DNA of 24,858 nt from Porogramme epimiltina. Lineage: Eukaryota > Basidiomycota > Agaricomycetes > Polyporales > Polyporaceae. Position 1 is the stretch's first letter, and every line of letters begins with the position of its first letter. The translations under genes were made by a program, and so were the position numbers. Location of the stretch: NCBI GenBank assembly GCA_900155495.1, contig FTLJ01000669.1, positions 1,663 to 26,520 on the forward strand. Reading direction: 5' to 3'. Below the pieces are notes generated by a model that worked only from the letters and a program-made list of their open reading frames with translations, did not search any database and was not told the origin of the DNA. Positions 8,971 to 18,889 of the stretch are shown one piece after another.

Positions 8971-11282
8971 AGCTGCAGTCGGTTTTTAGACCTCTATGCG
9001 GCACCTGCGTACATGTTCTAAGAATCACTGCGACTGGGGCGCATCTAACCTTCGCTGCCTACTTCACCCAAGTAGCGCATGTCGCTCTGAGCCAGCCGTT
9101 GTTGACCAACGCCCGTATATCATCGCTACGCACCTCCTTCTTCCATCCCCCTTATAGGATGCACGGAAGCACCCCCCCCCCTGTCACACAGGACGAGTAC
9201 CGTACCACTCAGGATGTACGCGGACCCCACCCTCTTCCCCCTCAGATATTCGTAGGAAAACTCACGAGTACGATTCTCATTCTCATTCTTCCATTCGCCA
9301 TTCCACACCCCGTCCACCGCATGGTACTACGTATGACTCCTAAGTACTGCTCTTGCACTAGCTACTGACGGCCTGGAAAAGACGTGACGGTTAGCACTTC
9401 AAGCGTAGTGTGCTCTGCACACACCGGTCTCCCGCTCCTCCCACTCCCACCGCGTATCGAGTAGGTGCTCTACAAGAGTTGCGCCTAGAATTTCCACTTA
9501 GTAGGGGATACATACGGCGTACTCTTTGCACACCTTCCGTCTCTGTAGAGTCTCCCTTCTGTACGTCATGTGACTGATTCTCGTACGCGCGTGCATTCTC
9601 GCACGTATGTTTGACGATGTTCGTGTAATCGAGCGGGTATTCATCGGGAACTTCAGTGTCTAAGGGTGATAGTTTCTTAGGTCACGCGAACTTGCGCGAT
9701 ACTCACGCTTACTGTGCTTCAGTGGGACGATTTGCTCCCGCTCGCGCGCCTGGACTTCGTCTACGCGCGGGGTCTCTATGACGTCATTATCCCCGAGAGC
9801 TCGAGGATTTTTCCCTTCTAAGGGGTGTTGTTCGGGGCGGTCGGACATTGCACCGCATTTACTACTGTTCTCCATGGTCATGAGTGTGTGCAGAACGAGA
9901 CCTATGCACACTGGCGTATCAACGAAGAAACAAGCGGTCGCAAGAATGTCACTTGCGTATGCCGCAGAGATCACGGGCGCTTAATGGAAATAAAGTTCAT
10001 TCGTCAGGGGTCATTGTATAGATAATCTCGCAGAGGGAACCTCAGGGAGGCAGCCAAGACTACACTATACTCAAATAGTTTTCGCCCGTCACTCGCCTAA
10101 GAGAAATCTGGGTGTTTGGTACTGTAGTAGCACGATGTACCAGCCATGACTCATGTCATACCACCCCAATTTTGAATTGTCCGACACGAATTAGTCTAGG
10201 AAATTTGGATACGGGAATTGTGCGCATTTTCTCGACTCGCTCTTGGTTTACAGCCCTCGGGTCACAAGCGAGGCGTTTCGTAGAACTGCCTCCGAGATAG
10301 TAATTGTGTTTGTACTCGTGATCGGCGGGTTCGCCGTTATCGCTCCATGACATCATACAATTTACGTCATCACATCCTACATAGTTTACATGTCGCGCCG
10401 GAAATGGGGATTACAAAGCACTTCCTGGACCACTATCATCGATGCGTTGATGCGGGGGCCAGCCTGAGTGAAGGAGCTGCTCGTCTAAGCATAACAGGCA
10501 TTGCTGGCCCTCCTATCCCTCTCCGCCGCCACCATTGGCACCTCGCCCATCTCTCCTCTCCTTCTTTGCCGCCCCCGCCACACCCACACAGTCAGAAGTT
10601 GAAAGGGGTGGAGTGAGTGCCAGGTAAGTAGTACTTCCTCTCCGCTCGCGTCCCCGCCCCCCCTCCCCCCCGCTCTCGACCCCTTGAGCAAGACAAGACC
10701 GATTGCGATCTCAACCCCTCTCCACCTCCCTCCCCCTTGCAGGCTGGAGGAGCGACAAGCAGCTCAGTTTACCCATCCCCCACCCTCCTGGCTGCGATGA
10801 CGAAGCTCGACTCTCCCGACACCCCTTCCCCGTGTCCGCTGTCTCAAGTCGCGGATGCATCACGTCGTGGTCCTCCCCCACACCTATGTCCTTCTTTCGT
10901 GCGCTTGTAGCAAGCAGCCCGTGCAGTGCGGCTGTAAGGGGCGTATGGCCAGGACACCCGGACACATGCCCGTTGCGCGGAATTCTAAGCACCCGCCTCC
11001 TAGTTCTCGTTCATCTCCCTCCGCCGCTGCGCAGGGAGCGTGGAGGCCGGCTCTGGCGAAGTCCTCAGAACCCCTGGTGCTCCTCTGACAAAATGCTCAC
11101 GGGGACAACGATGTTCGCAGCCATGCATGCCACCACGGTATGCGTCGTCCTCTCGCCTGTCCTGCAGCCTGCCTCATGACCCTCTGTGGCCCTCAAATTC
11201 TCCAGCCCCGCTTACCTCGACGGCCGCTCTACCCACCGTTCGCCGCAGCTTGCTGTGCACTACCCTCTGCCACTACCACGCT
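8971..11282. other. No recognised gene
   Basis: About 2.3 kb with only short open frames on both strands. The minus-strand ORF at 9660-9974 and exon-like pieces at 10740-10910 (after an acceptor CCCTTGCAG near 10741) were examined and not recognised. I see no tRNA, rRNA or transposase motif. Confidence 0.4.
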
Positions 11283-11335
11283 TCACGCACGCTATGCTAC
11301 ACACGCACGCTATTCTACGCACGCACGCTATCCTC
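11283..11335. repeat. Short degenerate tandem repeat (CACGCACGCTAT..)
   Basis: Three imperfect copies of a unit of about 17 bp containing ACGCACGCTAT, each followed by a variant of GCTAC/TCTAC/CCTC. A minisatellite-like tract without an evident role. Confidence 0.6.
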
Positions 11336-11512
11336 ATTCGGATCGCAACACTTACACACACCTGGAAAGCCCCCGTTCCTATCATCAGCAGTCCATTTCG
11401 CGTGACTGTGATCCGAGTCTCGATGAGATGACCCTCGAGGGGGGCCACGGCCCCGGCGGGCGACTCCAACGGCCGCGCTTTCCACGTGTCTTACCACTCC
11501 TAGTACTACTAG

Positions 11513-11640
11513 TAGGGCATGCTACGGGTCGGGTATACCCGCCACGGGCACGGGCATATACCCGTGCGGGTGCAGGTATGGGCTCATAGGGAAGCAACCG
11601 GGCCAGGCCCGTGCCCGCAACTCGCGGGTACGGGCTTGTC
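11513..11640 (-). repeat. GC-rich dispersed repeat, block 6
   Basis: TAGGGCAT at 11513-11520, then GCTACGGGTCGGGTA and several nested inverted words (CGGGTATACCCG; CACGGG..CCCGTG). This is the same end motif as the other blocks, in the orientation of block 1. It ends about 270 bp before LINE copy A. Confidence 0.65.
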
Positions 11641-11904
11641 ACATGCATTGCCTGGGACCTCAACATGTATATTCAATCGAAGGGGAGGGCAGCGCGTTCG
11701 CCGTCCACCTCCTCGCACGCGCCAGCTGCGCACCATCGCTCCTCCCAACCAGTGAAAAGCATACCTCGACCTCGAGTGCAGGTACAGCTCAATGGAGGTC
11801 TCGTTGGTCAGGGTACGTGCTTCACCCGGCGTTCTTCTTGTTTGACGGCTGACAGCTGTGTCGCGTGTGTAGGATGGGGTGCCCACTGGCGGGCCGTTAC
11901 CTCC

Positions 11905-14054
11905 CCGAAGAGGAAGTCCTCGTCGTCTTCCTCGACATCAAATCCGCCTTCCCGGCAGCGTCCCCAGAACGACTGATCCACAACCTTCGCATGCGCGGCG
12001 TCCCAGAAGAGTACACTAACTGGCTGCGCATCAAGCTCGACGGCCGGAAGACTCGCCTCAAGTTCGACGACTACGTCTCGGAGCTATTTCACATTTTGAG
12101 CGGCATCGACCAAGGATGCCCGCTCTCGGTAATTCTCTACGCGTTCTACAACTCTGACCTCATAGACAGTGCAACCCCCAAGGCAGGACAAACGGCAGTC
12201 GGCTCAATGGATGACGTCGCCCTCGTCACAACAGGAAAGACCTTCGCCACCTGCCACGCGAAGATCCGCGATTTCATGGACAAGGACGGCGGCGCGCTCG
12301 ACTGGTCGCGCGCACGCAACTCAGAGTTCTCGTTGGATAAGTTTGGGCTGATCAACTGCAGGGCGACAGGCAGCGATCTCGGACCGCCGCTGAGGCTCAC
12401 CGACGGCACGGCCATCCCCCCTGCGGAGTACCACCGCTTCCTGGGGGTGCTGCTCGACCGGAACCTGCGCTTTAGGCACTGCCAGCACATCGCATTCGCC
12501 ACGGCGAAGGGAACCAAGTGGGTCTCGCTGCTGCGGCGACTTGCGAACGCGCGAAACGGCCTCACGCTGGCGGTCGTCCGCCGCCTCTACCTCTCCGTCG
12601 CGGTCCCTGGTATGCTATACGTTGCAGACACCTTCCTGACACCGATCCGACACATCCCGGGCAAGAAGCGCCTGCACGGTTCGGCCGGCGCGACGAAGAG
12701 GCTGGGCATGGTCCAACGACAGGCCCTCCTTGTCGTGACGGGTGCACTTCGATCCACAGCTACTGATGTTCTCGAGGCGCGCGCAGATCTCCTCCCCTTC
12801 GACCCCCTGGTCAAGAAGATCTGCCAGCGCGCAGCCGTCCGGCTGCACACACTGCCCAATGAGCACCCGCTCATGCCACACGTTCGGCGGGCGGGCAAGC
12901 GCTACGTCAAGTCGCACAGGTCGGCCCTACACGAACTCACGGACGCCTTTCGGGGCAGCACCACGCAAGGAAACATCGAAACCATCCGCCCTGCGCGCCT
13001 GCACCCACGATGGAAGCCGCGCCACCTTACCCACATCCTCGAAAGCAAGACCCGCGCAGCAAGAGACGACGAGCAGCGGGCCCTCCGCGACGCTTTCCGG
13101 GTCTACACTGATGGATCCGACATTGACGGCGGCGTCGGGGCAGCCATGCTCCTCTACGCACCGGGCAGGCGGCGCCCCAAGATTCTACGATACTACCTCG
13201 GCCCCTCAACTCAGCACACCGTCTACGAGGCGTAGGTCGTCGCGACCATCTTAGGGGTCGAACTCCTGCGTGCAGAACGGCAGGCGATACGGCGCGCATC
13301 CATTGCACTCGATAGCACCGCGGTCATCCGCGCGTCTACGCTACGTACTTCTGCACCCGGAAGGTACCTTACTGACATCTTCCACTCACATGTCAAGAAA
13401 CTCAAGGACGCGCGCCCGGGCCTGCGCCTCACCCTCCGATGGGTGCCAGGTCACGAGGGCGTCGCGGGCAACGAGGCGGCGGACAAGGCAGCGAGGGAAG
13501 CGGCAGCAGGGCGCTCGAGCACCCCGAGGGAGCTCCCAAAGGAGCTGCGCAAGAAGCTCCCGCACAGCGCGTCGCGCGCGCGGCAGAACTACGCACAAGA
13601 ACTCAAGACCCTCGCCGCGCGCAGGTGGTCGGACACCCCCCGGGCCCGCAGGATCAAACGCGTCGACGACTCACTCCCTTCGGGAAAATACTCTAAGCTT
13701 GTGAAACCCCTCGCGCGCCGCCATGCTAACCTTCTGACCCAGCTGCGGACGGGTCGCGTCCCACTCTATGCTTACCTGAAGCGCATAGGGAAGTCCCTCA
13801 CCGACACATGTCCAACGTGCACGGAAGCCCCGGAAACGCTGACCCACTACCTTCTCGATTGCCCGGCCTATGGCATACACCGCACGATCCGCTTCCGTAC
13901 GCTTGGGCGCGAGGGCCGCAAGCTCTCGGTCCTCCTCAACTCGAAGGCCGCGCTCCGCCCGCTCATTGCCTACATCAACGCCACGGAACGCTTCCGCCAC
14001 ATCTTCGGGTTGCTACCCGAAATCGAAGACGACAGCAAGAGCGACGAAGGATGA
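11905..14054 (+). pseudogene. LINE ORF (RT, RNase H, CCHC), copy A, one nonsense codon
   Basis: The polyprotein copies element RNA into DNA at the target site. The frame is open from 11865 to 13235, then again to a TGA at 14052-14054, in one frame. RT motifs: FLDIKSAF near 11930-11953 (first catalytic Asp), GIDQGCPLSVILY near 12105, and SMDDVAL with the Asp pair at 12210-12215. RNase H: YTDGS (Asp at 13110-13112), YEA then a TAG at 13233-13235 where copy B has the catalytic Glu, LDST (third acidic position), and HEGVAGNEAADKA (last Asp). A C-x2-C-x8-H-x4-C knuckle (Cys 13809 and 13818, His 13845, Cys 13860) lies at the C-terminus. Apart from the truncation, the single stop is the only lesion seen, so this is a fairly young copy. 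No initiating ATG of its own is known. Confidence 0.92.
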
Positions 14055-14326
14055 TGCACGTGGCGAGAATCCCCCTTCCCCTTCCCCCTCTTTGCGAGAC
14101 GCATCGGTTCTGGTGTTTCCTCGGGCGCTTCTTCGCTCGGGGCGTTGGGTGGACTATTTCCTTCTTGTTCTTTAAACTTTTTCTCTCTCGATGGCGGCGG
14201 CGTGAACGGTCCTGGTGCTCTGGGCGTGGGGGAGTTCGGACGGGCGGCGGGACAACCGACGTCCGTACCCCTGAACCACGGCAAGAGGCAGAAGCCCGGG
14301 GCGTGCGCGCACCCATAAGGGCGGCA
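11905..14326 (+). mobile_element. LINE retrotransposon copy A, 5'-truncated
   Basis: Non-LTR retrotransposon of a fungal RT-RNase H type, probably Tad1-like. Homology to copy B starts near 11905-11925, within the RT domain just before the first catalytic Asp, so the endonuclease and N-terminal RT regions are absent, as expected from incomplete target-primed reverse transcription. The ORF ends at 14054. A 3' UTR follows, and its last part (14191-14326) matches copy B closely. There is no clear poly-A tail or target-site duplication in the flanks. The short unassigned spacer 11641-11904 precedes it. Confidence 0.9.
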
Positions 14327-14614
14327 GGTTCACAACTCACGGCCCTACCTATTCAAAGGTCGGGGGCGTCGGGACTCGCAGCGTCGTGCAGCCACTTTTC
14401 ACGATACAACTTCATTTCTCGGCCCTCCTCTACAATACGCTACGACGCACCGCACTAATGGCGAGAGCGCCGCCTGCCGGCCTGGCCGGCGGGCACATCC
14501 CCCCGGGCCGCATGCCGCGCCCTCCACTACGTACAATTCTCGGCTTCTGTCCAGTGATCCCCACGTCTCCTGCACCCTGTAGCTATCTAGTCGTGCATGC
14601 CTACCATAGAGCTC
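14327..14614. other. Flank of LINE copy A, nothing recognised
   Basis: Unique-looking sequence between the LINE 3' end and the left inverted terminus of the next element. No ORF of note. A GC-rich palindromic patch (GCCGGCCTGGCCGGC) lies near 14475-14495. Confidence 0.4.
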
Positions 14615-14646
14615 GGCCCTCAAGCCCATTGAAAACCCGCCCAATT
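14615..14646 (+). repeat. Left terminal inverted repeat
   Basis: GGCCCTCAAGCCCATTGAAA opens the arm, which continues ACCCGCCCAATT. It pairs with the arm at 16522-16553 without gaps. Confidence 0.5.
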
Positions 14647-15038
14647 GTGGGGGATTAACACAGGTTGAGGCTGATGAAGACCGATTAAGGCAGTTGAACT
14701 CACCGTAGATCTTACTCAATCACCATGAGTCTCCCTAAATCATGAACAATTTGAGAGAATCAGAATTCGAACATTGCGGGAGATTGGGGGACATTCAGCT
14801 TGATTCATGCTGATTCACGCCATTGTAGCACCTATCATGTGGGCATCTAGTGGAATATATTTTATTGCTCGTTCCACGTGACTACTACATAGTGCTACGG
14901 TCTGCCCTCGCTCACGCCCTCACGCGCACACCTCTGCTTGGACGCACGCACACCCCCAGCCCCTCAAGATTCTATGCCATCGTGATTCAACGTCTACCCG
15001 TCAGACGGAGCGCAATGAGAAGCGGGCGGACGACGCAC

Positions 15039-15870
15039 CTTGTACCGTACTATCGAGTCCTCGCACTTGCTCCAAGATGAAGAGGCGGCCCGTCCAGTCA
15101 AGCCCTAGATGTGGCGCGGCTCACAGCGCATGAGCGAAAAAGGCAGGGTAGAGGCTCAGGGGCGCATATACGGACCTTACTCTTGCAGCGCGTCAAGCTC
15201 CGCGAAGAACGACGGGATGCAGACGACGACACCGGAGTCGATGACGCCCGTGCACTTCCGGTTCATGAGAACTGCAAAGGTGTAATGGTCGGCGTCGAGG
15301 TCACGCGTAGAGAGACAAGCGAGGAGGCGAGGAGACCCGCGAGCACCACCCATTACTGGGCGGAGGCCCTGGGTGTACGTGTTGGTTCGTCAAAGAGTAA
15401 CTAAGTGTATCGTAAGGTGTAAGTAGGCGAGATCGAAACGGGTAATCAAGCACGTGACAGGGAACTGTTACAAAAGGAAGGCGCGGATGAGCTTCCTGCT
15501 TCTCTCACTAGAGAACTGCGGCCACGCCAGAGGAGGTACGGCGAAGCGCGGAGACCAGGGATCGAAGCATCGATGACGACGACACGCACCGCTGGGGAAG
15601 AGGTGGAACGTATACGTCTTTTCGACGCGCTCGGGGCCCATGGGAACGACGATCGTGTGTCCCTCATTGTTGCTCCCGGCGCAACGCACGCAGATGTCAA
15701 AGTCAGCGGAGAGGATGTTTACGAGCTTGCCTATTCCTTCGTCGCCCCCACTGCTCCCCCAGAACGACGGTGACTGCAGCCGGCCGGCCGTGCAAAGAAC
15801 GGGGATGAGAAGGTGACGTGAGGGCGGACGCCGCTGCGACGGAGTGACACGGAGATGACGCACCGCTCAT
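15039..15870 (-). pseudogene. Adenylosuccinate synthetase 5' fragment, four exons, frameshifted
   Basis: Adenylosuccinate synthetase joins IMP and aspartate with GTP in AMP synthesis. On the minus strand, mini-exon 15870-15864 holds ATGAGCG and is split by a GTGCGT intron (15863-15774); the join restores Val of VTVVLG. Exon 15773-15590 reads [10 protein letters not shown] and then, in another frame, [24 protein letters not shown] and FHLFPSG; the shift comes from one extra G in the TGGGG run of the GTP-loop motif WGDEGKGK. Exon 15271-15181 reads LMNRKCTGVIDSGVVV then CIPSFFAELDALQ. Exon 15104-15039 reads TGRLFI before losing similarity. The catalytic-loop Lys (GKGK) is Ile, and invariant Gly and Ala of CAGGNNAGH are Ser and Glu. 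The long gap 15589-15272 exceeds a normal intron and may contain an insertion. The rest of the enzyme (most of its length) is absent. It is dead, intron-bearing and enclosed by inverted termini. Confidence 0.88.
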
Positions 15871-16281
15871 GGTTGGCTTGGCTGCTGGTTTGTGCACGCT
15901 CGGATAGGCTACGGCGGCATGCTGGTAAGGCCCTAGGGCTAGTCGAGGTGTTGTTATTGTCGTTGCGGGCGTTGTGGGAGGAATGTACCGCATACACCTA
16001 GTCGCACTTGTGCAGACAAGTGGTGCTCGCAAGACGAGCGAGAAATATAAGCTTGCGTCGTCACGGGTGACGATGCGGGAGATAGAGATGGGTGTAACGG
16101 GCAAAAACATTTACATACCTTGCTCCTCTGCAAATCGAATCCTTTTCGGCGTCTAGAGGTGCGGGGATGGAAAGTTGAGGGGAAGCCAGAAGATGAGAGA
16201 AAGGAGCAAGATAGATGGCGACGTTGATAACACCATGCGAAGATGTCGGTGGCGGGCAGGTGAAGCGATAGGATTTACGAG

Positions 16282-16301
16282 TGACATCACAGGTGATGTC
16301 A
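16282..16301. repeat. Perfect 9-bp inverted repeat
   Basis: TGACATCAC, 2-nt spacer AG, GTGATGTCA. It resembles a bZIP-like operator in form, but it lies inside the candidate DNA element and has no gene next to it, so no role is assigned. Confidence 0.6.
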
Positions 16302-16521
16302 GGGCACGTGAGTGGGAAGAATTGAAACTGGCGGGGGTAAAGACACTGAGCGAACTTTTTGTGCACTCCGGAATTCTCGTCACTGCTAGAAAAAAATCTG
16401 ACGAGTGGAGAAAGCGGACACTCTGACAAAAAAACCTGTCGCAAAAATGACGTTGAGGTCACTTTCTGCCAAGCTTAAACTAATCGCCGTAGATATTTGT
16501 GAATCTGCCTGAATGCGTCTG

Positions 16522-16553
16522 AATCGGGAGGGTTTTCACCGGGCCTCAAGGGC
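16522..16553 (-). repeat. Right terminal inverted repeat
   Basis: Read on the minus strand this begins GCCCTTGAGGCCCGGTGAAA and continues ACCCTCCCGATT. The GAAAACCC-CCC-ATT core is identical to the left arm. Confidence 0.5.
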
Positions 16554-16740
16554 AATAAACACGGATCCCAATAAAAACAAAACCAAGAGCCAGGGCCTCA
16601 GCATGCAGTGCTGTCAAAGCTACTATCTGGCGTGCTGTGACGCCCCATCTCCATCTGAGCCCTGTCGAACAGCTGAGGAGTAGGTGCCAGTGGGGGTGAT
16701 GAACCGCATCAGGCGTGGGAAGGCGACGGGCCGCCGCCGT
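16554..16740. other. Spacer, nothing recognised
   Basis: Short unique-looking flank to the right of the candidate TIR element, with an A-rich patch near 16570-16590. Confidence 0.4.
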
Positions 16741-16764
16741 AGATTAGATTAGATTAGATTAGAT
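16741..16764. repeat. (AGATT)n microsatellite
   Basis: Four full AGATT copies plus AGAT in perfect tandem. It is not a telomere repeat (fungal telomeres are usually TTAGGG). Confidence 0.9.
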
Positions 16765-17874
16765 GATTCCTTATGTCAGCCGCCGCGTAGCAATTATAAA
16801 CCTCTCCAAGCCTCCTTCATCCTATGCTCCTTCACCGGCACCTCTCATCGCCTCCCTCCCCTCTCATTTCATCCATCGCAGCTGGCCAATCCAATCTGGC
16901 ACGCAAGTCACTCACATTGCATGCTTGGGACGACCCACTGGACCATCGTAAGTTCTCCAGCATAATCTCTTTGATTCCCTTTCTCCCACCCGGCCTCCGT
17001 CGCGTCGGCCCTCACTATAGGGCTCGTATAGAAGTTGCGGTTGATCTTTTGTAATTCTCTCTCGTCCAGGTTTGCGGTGTCGAAAGCCCCCGGGTTTGCG
17101 TGGGGGTGGGAGGCATGCACGCCGGGTCGCTCAGTTCTGTCGCGCTTTTGTCAGTCTGACGCTCCCGGTGATGAGCATCCTGCTCGGTTGTGCAGTGTAA
17201 CCACTACCCCGCAATACATCGATCCACGCCAATCCGACGCTTGCACACGATTGAAAACGCACCCAAACACGTCCAGAATGGCCCATGACCGGCTCTCGAC
17301 TGCCGCGGCGTGGAGCATACTCAAAATACGACGACGACCCCTAAAATGACGACGGCCGCCGCCTCCGGGCGACGCCACACCACAATTCCGACCCCGACAC
17401 ATGACTCGTCGTCCGCGCCCGTTCCCGTCTCTCGCTCTCGCTCGCGCTCGCTTAAAGACACGCGTCTATCTCGTTCTCAGTATTCGTTTCTACTAATCTA
17501 TGATAGTTTACTATAGTCATATTCTACTCCGACGTCTCCCCGATGCCAGCGTGAGCGCCCCGACGGTGCGTGCACCACCTCTCCTTCGTTCTTCTGCTCC
17601 ACACTCCCTGATCCCTCTACCCTCCTTTCTGCTGCATTGCGTCGCACCGCTCTCGCTCTCGTTTCGCCGGGTTTTTGTGTCGTGCATTTTCTGGTATCCC
17701 TCTGTATATAAACTAGTCGTTCGTCGTCGCTGAATAATAGTTATTCGTACTCCTCCAGTTCTTTCCGTGTGCACTCGTCTCGCCTCGTCCAGTCCCCGCG
17801 TCCTCATCTCCGTCTTCGTCTCGCCGTTTTCGACTTCGTCTGACCTCTCGCTCTCTCTCTCTAACCTCTCGTCT
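16765..17874. other. No recognised gene, CT-rich and low-complexity
   Basis: Exon-like stretches occur around 16881-16948 (acceptor CATCGCAG, donor GTAAGT) and after an acceptor near 17070, but I do not recognise the translations. 17400-17460 is a CTCGCTCG-rich tract. From 17500 the plus strand is strongly CT-rich, which together with the TATA-like box below looks like an LTR or promoter region. Confidence 0.35.
17705..17712 (+). promoter_or_regulatory. TATA-like box
   Basis: TATATAAA sits upstream of a CT-rich leader-like stretch and an ATG at 17917. No gene of substance follows, so this fits a retrotransposon LTR promoter remnant better than a host promoter. Weak evidence. Confidence 0.3.
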
Positions 17875-17955
17875 CAGCCTTCGGCCTCGGCTTCCCCTCT
17901 TCCTCTTGCTCCCCGTATGGAAGCTTACGCGACTCGCTCCGTGATCCTCGCCCCA
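17875..17955 (+). repeat. Dispersed repeat shared with 8143-8222
   Basis: Related to the minus strand at 8.1-8.2 kb over about 80 bp, with CGACTCGCTCCGTGA identical. Here it overlaps an ATG (17917) that opens a 46-codon frame beginning MEAYATRSVILAP. It may be the leader and start of a retrotransposon gag gene or a dispersed exon; the rest is not recognisable. Confidence 0.55.
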
Positions 17956-18554
17956 GTGAATGTCCGCGATGCACAGCGGCACTTAAGCTCCTGTATCATA
18001 TGCTGTCTTGGTGCTTCTGAGTTGCCCGTTTCAACGTCAAGGCTCCTGAACTAGAAAGGGTTTGAAAATCAGATAGAAGGTTGTGACCCACGCTCCAAAC
18101 AAAATAAGCAGGTACCTTGTACCTTAGACATATGGGCCCTCGACAACACCCCACGCCGAGACCCCAACTACGTGATTTGCGCCAGTAGCAAACACCCGAA
18201 GAAGACGACGGACTCCGAACCCCGCCCCTGCACTGTAGCCCCCGCCCCCGTGCCACAGCTCCCCATCCCAGTTCTCGCCCCTCGACCATACCGTCTCGCA
18301 CGACCACACACAAGCCAGTTCGGCGCGCCTACTCGTCCGACACGACCTCCTCGCGCACGAGCCCCCTGAACAGCAAAGACTCCAGAACCTACATTTCGGA
18401 TTCGTCCTCGCGCTCTCCATCACTGCGACGGGTATGGTCTCTGCTAGCACCCTAGGCTGAAGAGGAAGAGCGGACCGCCACTGAGAAGGCGATGAGCAGG
18501 TAACTCGTACCTCATGCATGGCAGGTACAAGACGGATGTCGCCTGGCCGCGCCG
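17956..18554. other. No recognised gene
   Basis: There are Pro/Ala-rich open stretches on the plus strand (18172-18369) and Gly/Arg-rich ones on the minus strand, both explained by GC-rich composition. Donor and acceptor-like sites occur but define no recognised protein. Confidence 0.4.
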
Positions 18555-18885
18555 TCAAGAGTCTTTGATGTGCTGAACGAGAGTGAGGACAGCATCAGTG
18601 GTGGTGCGCTTCGCCCGCCCGCCGAAGTAGTTTGCAGGGAGCAGGCCATGCGCCCCCACTCTGTCAGCGAGGTGTCTTGCTATCACGGATTCCGCTATCT
18701 TGCTTGAATGCGTCTTTGGGGGCGATCAGGCGGTATGCCTTTGGGATGAGATAACTTAGCTTTCCCGGCTTATGGAGAGTGATTGAGGTGAAGAATTTCC
18801 ACACCGCCGGGTGGTGCCCTATTGAGGCATAGCTGTTGATGATGTTGGTGAATATCGGGGTAAGCACGGCCGCGCCCTCCTTGAG
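18555..18885 (-). pseudogene. Reverse transcriptase fragment of a second LINE family
   Basis: On the minus strand the first part reads VLTPIFTNIINSYASIGHHP, followed by AVWKFFTSITLHKPGK and PKAYRLIA. This is the N-terminal RT segment of LINEs (finger region with LxKPGK..KAYRPIxL). After a single-base insertion near 18700-18705 the frame changes to KIAESVIARHLADRVGAHGL, then LPANYFGGRAKRTTTDAV and a TGA at 18557-18555. Expected next is the FLDI catalytic box, which is missing. It is not a close copy of elements A and B: the corresponding segment of B reads SLLANYQFGGRAGRTTTDS. The 5' side abuts a GGTGCC-rich block, so the fragment is cut at both ends. Confidence 0.85.
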
Positions 18886-18889
18886 TGCT

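Larger units (their letters stand above)
14615..16553. mobile_element. Candidate TIR DNA element carrying a captured host gene
   Basis: The two ends are imperfect 32-bp inverted repeats (14615-14646 and 16522-16553) sharing TGAAAACCC, then CCC and ATT at the same offsets, with about three quarters of positions matching. Both ends also carry a three-fold motif of 10-bp period in mirrored orientation: CATTCA, GATTCA, GATTCAC at 14792-14818, and its counterpart (GATTCA, CATTCA, GATTCAC on the minus strand) at 16499-16525. Mirrored subterminal motifs are typical of hAT-like transposase binding regions. No transposase ORF is seen and no target duplication is visible, so the copy is non-autonomous and old. 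It encloses the adenylosuccinate synthetase relic. The ends are seen directly; the element status is inference. Confidence 0.5.

Noticed and set aside
10740..10910. Captured exon after a strong acceptor
   Set aside because: The Ser/Pro-rich translation matches nothing I recognise and no partner exon with a compatible phase was found.
16741..16764. Interstitial telomere repeat
   Set aside because: The unit is AGATT, not TTAGGG, and there are only four to five copies.
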